This document shows, piece by piece, positions 63,193-64,000 of a stretch of 64,000 nt of DNA. Each line of letters begins with the position of its first letter. The first letter of the stretch is position 1. Source of the stretch: CADCTM01 sp049671305 (GTDB taxonomy: Bacteria > Cyanobacteriota > Cyanobacteriia > Cyanobacteriales > Coleofasciculaceae). The translations under genes were made by a program, and so were the position numbers. The notes beneath the pieces are model-generated. The model was not told the origin of the DNA, ran no database searches, and saw nothing but the letters and a program-made list of their open reading frames with translations. The stretch is from contig JBATUR010000097.1 in NCBI GenBank assembly GCA_049671305.1, positions 1 to 64,000 of the forward strand, read 5' to 3'.

Positions 63193-64000
63193 ATGGTTCT
63201 TTTCAAACTCGAAGATTTTGACTCAGACTACCGCAACACTTTTGGCGGCGACGAAATTAAGGGCTACGATGTCTACGCAAACAGAGAAAAAATCGGCTCT
63301 GTCAAAAATATTCTCGTTGACGAATCAGGTCGTTTCCGGTATTTTGTTGTTGACACAGGCTTTTGGATTTTTGGTAAGCAAGTATTGTTACCAATAGGTC
63401 GTTCCAGTATCGACCAAAATGAACGACACATTAATGCTGTAGGATTTACCAAAGAGCAAGCCGAAAATTTACCTGAATTCGACGACAGTTTGAAGGTTGA
63501 TTACGCTTATGAAGAAAGCGTGCGGGGAGTTTATCGTACTCCAACTACAGAGCAACCTTTGGAAGCGTCGAAAACAGTAGGAGGTTCTGCACCTCTAGAA
63601 GCAACAGCGCCTTTAGATCCTGTACGTGGTTATAAAGCGCCTGAACCAACTGTTAGCCCGCGTCCTACTTATAATCGCGATAATTATACCTATCAACAAG
63701 AACCATCTCTGTATGAGATGAATGACCGAGATCATCAAACACTTAAACTGTACGAAGAGCGGTTAATTGCTAACAAAAACCGCGTTAAGGCAGGAGAAGT
63801 AGCAGTTGGCAAACACGTTGAAACTCAGACAGCAAAAGTTGCAGTACCTGTTGAAAAAGAGCGAGTTGTAATTGAGCGTACTACTCCAACAGATGCCAGA
63901 ACTGTATCTCCTGGTACTAATGCCTTCCGTGAAGGGGAAGTTGCACATCTAGAAGTCTACGAGGAAACGGCTGATATTCAAAAGAAAGCTTTTGTGCGTG
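63193..64000 (+). CDS. PRC-barrel/DUF2382 stress-type protein (3' end cut off)
   Basis: Starts at ATG 63193 and is open to the window end; 269 codons are visible. The first 100 residues show a PRC-barrel (EIKGYDVYANREKIGSV...ILVDESGRFRYFVVDTG...QVLLPIGRSSI). After a Pro/Thr-rich linker, the DUF2382 domain begins near residue 183 (HQTLKLYEERLIANKNRVKAGEVAVGKHVET) and repeats VPVEKERVVIER. Such proteins are common in desiccation- and stress-tolerant cyanobacteria, and their function is not established. No membrane segment or signal peptide is seen in the visible part. Confidence 0.88.
   Translation, partial: MVLFKLEDFDSDYRNTFGGDEIKGYDVYANREKIGSVKNILVDESGRFRYFVVDTGFWIFGKQVLLPIGRSSIDQNERHINAVGFTKEQAENLPEFDDSLKVDYAYEESVRGVYRTPTTEQPLEASKTVGGSAPLEATAPLDPVRGYKAPEPTVSPRPTYNRDNYTYQQEPSLYEMNDRDHQTLKLYEERLIANKNRVKAGEVAVGKHVETQTAKVAVPVEKERVVIERTTPTDARTVSPGTNAFREGEVAHLEVYEETADIQKKAFVR

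Overview
The window is chromosomal DNA from a cyanobacterium. The evidence is an allophycocyanin beta-18 subunit gene (apcF), two adjacent photosystem I psaK genes, an NtcA-type glnA promoter, frequent HIP1 octamers (GCGATCGC), many pentapeptide-repeat proteins, a Pix/Tax-type chemosensory locus and a GTTTCCATCCCC-type CRISPR repeat. Moderate AT content and many multidomain sensors suggest a large-genome lineage such as Nostocales or Chroococcidiopsis-like forms. I cannot fix the genus from sequence alone.

Layout. 1-10.7 kb is mostly housekeeping: a truncated membrane GTPase, a DUF937-like protein, apcF, a small unknown gene divergent from glnA, glnA, a methyltransferase, a YbjN protein, a lipoate-ligase-like protein, a site-2 protease with CBS domains, two psaK genes and trpF. 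10.7-17.5 kb holds a 1-kb spacer with a decayed small secreted-protein gene, an epoxide-hydrolase-like gene, a lone Hpt protein, tRNA-Cys, a membrane-anchored pentapeptide protein, a SpoIID-domain protein and an FMN-dependent hydroxy-acid oxidase. 17.6-19.2 kb is a CRISPR array of 20 repeats without cas genes in the window. Its polarity can be read from the sequence: transcription on the minus strand, leader at the high-coordinate end. It is followed by a CBS-PAS adenylate cyclase, hemC and a Kir-type potassium channel.

25.5-43.1 kb is the most distinctive part. A chemosensory operon (PatA/PixG-like regulator, PixH-like receiver, Cache chemoreceptor, CheA hybrid) has no cheW gene. It is followed by a Ras-like GTPase translationally coupled to a PAS-only protein. 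Four pentapeptide-repeat proteins follow that share end modules. Among them lie an unknown protein overlapping one pentapeptide gene, a lipoprotein-pepP pair, and a DUF3685 receiver protein with Glu at the usual phospho-Asp site.

43.2-55.8 kb holds small conserved genes (DUF202, YajQ, MAPEG, DprA-like, a sugar-binding lipoprotein) and a four-gene two-component cluster: a receiver, a PAS/GAF kinase, a receiver-GGDEF-EAL protein, and a receiver-kinase lacking its phospho-acceptor His. yebC and a UbiH-like hydroxylase come next. 56.0-57.0 kb is an AT-rich accessory gene with a PD-(D/E)XK-like nuclease domain, a candidate defence effector. The end carries mtnA, an FAD oxidoreductase, dxs, an SLH-domain protein and the start of a PRC/DUF2382 protein.

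Best candidates for something new are the GTPase/PAS/pentapeptide neighbourhood beside the CheW-less chemosensory operon, the nuclease-domain gene, and the iterated motif in the CRISPR leader. All functions are read from sequence motifs and family knowledge; no database search was run.
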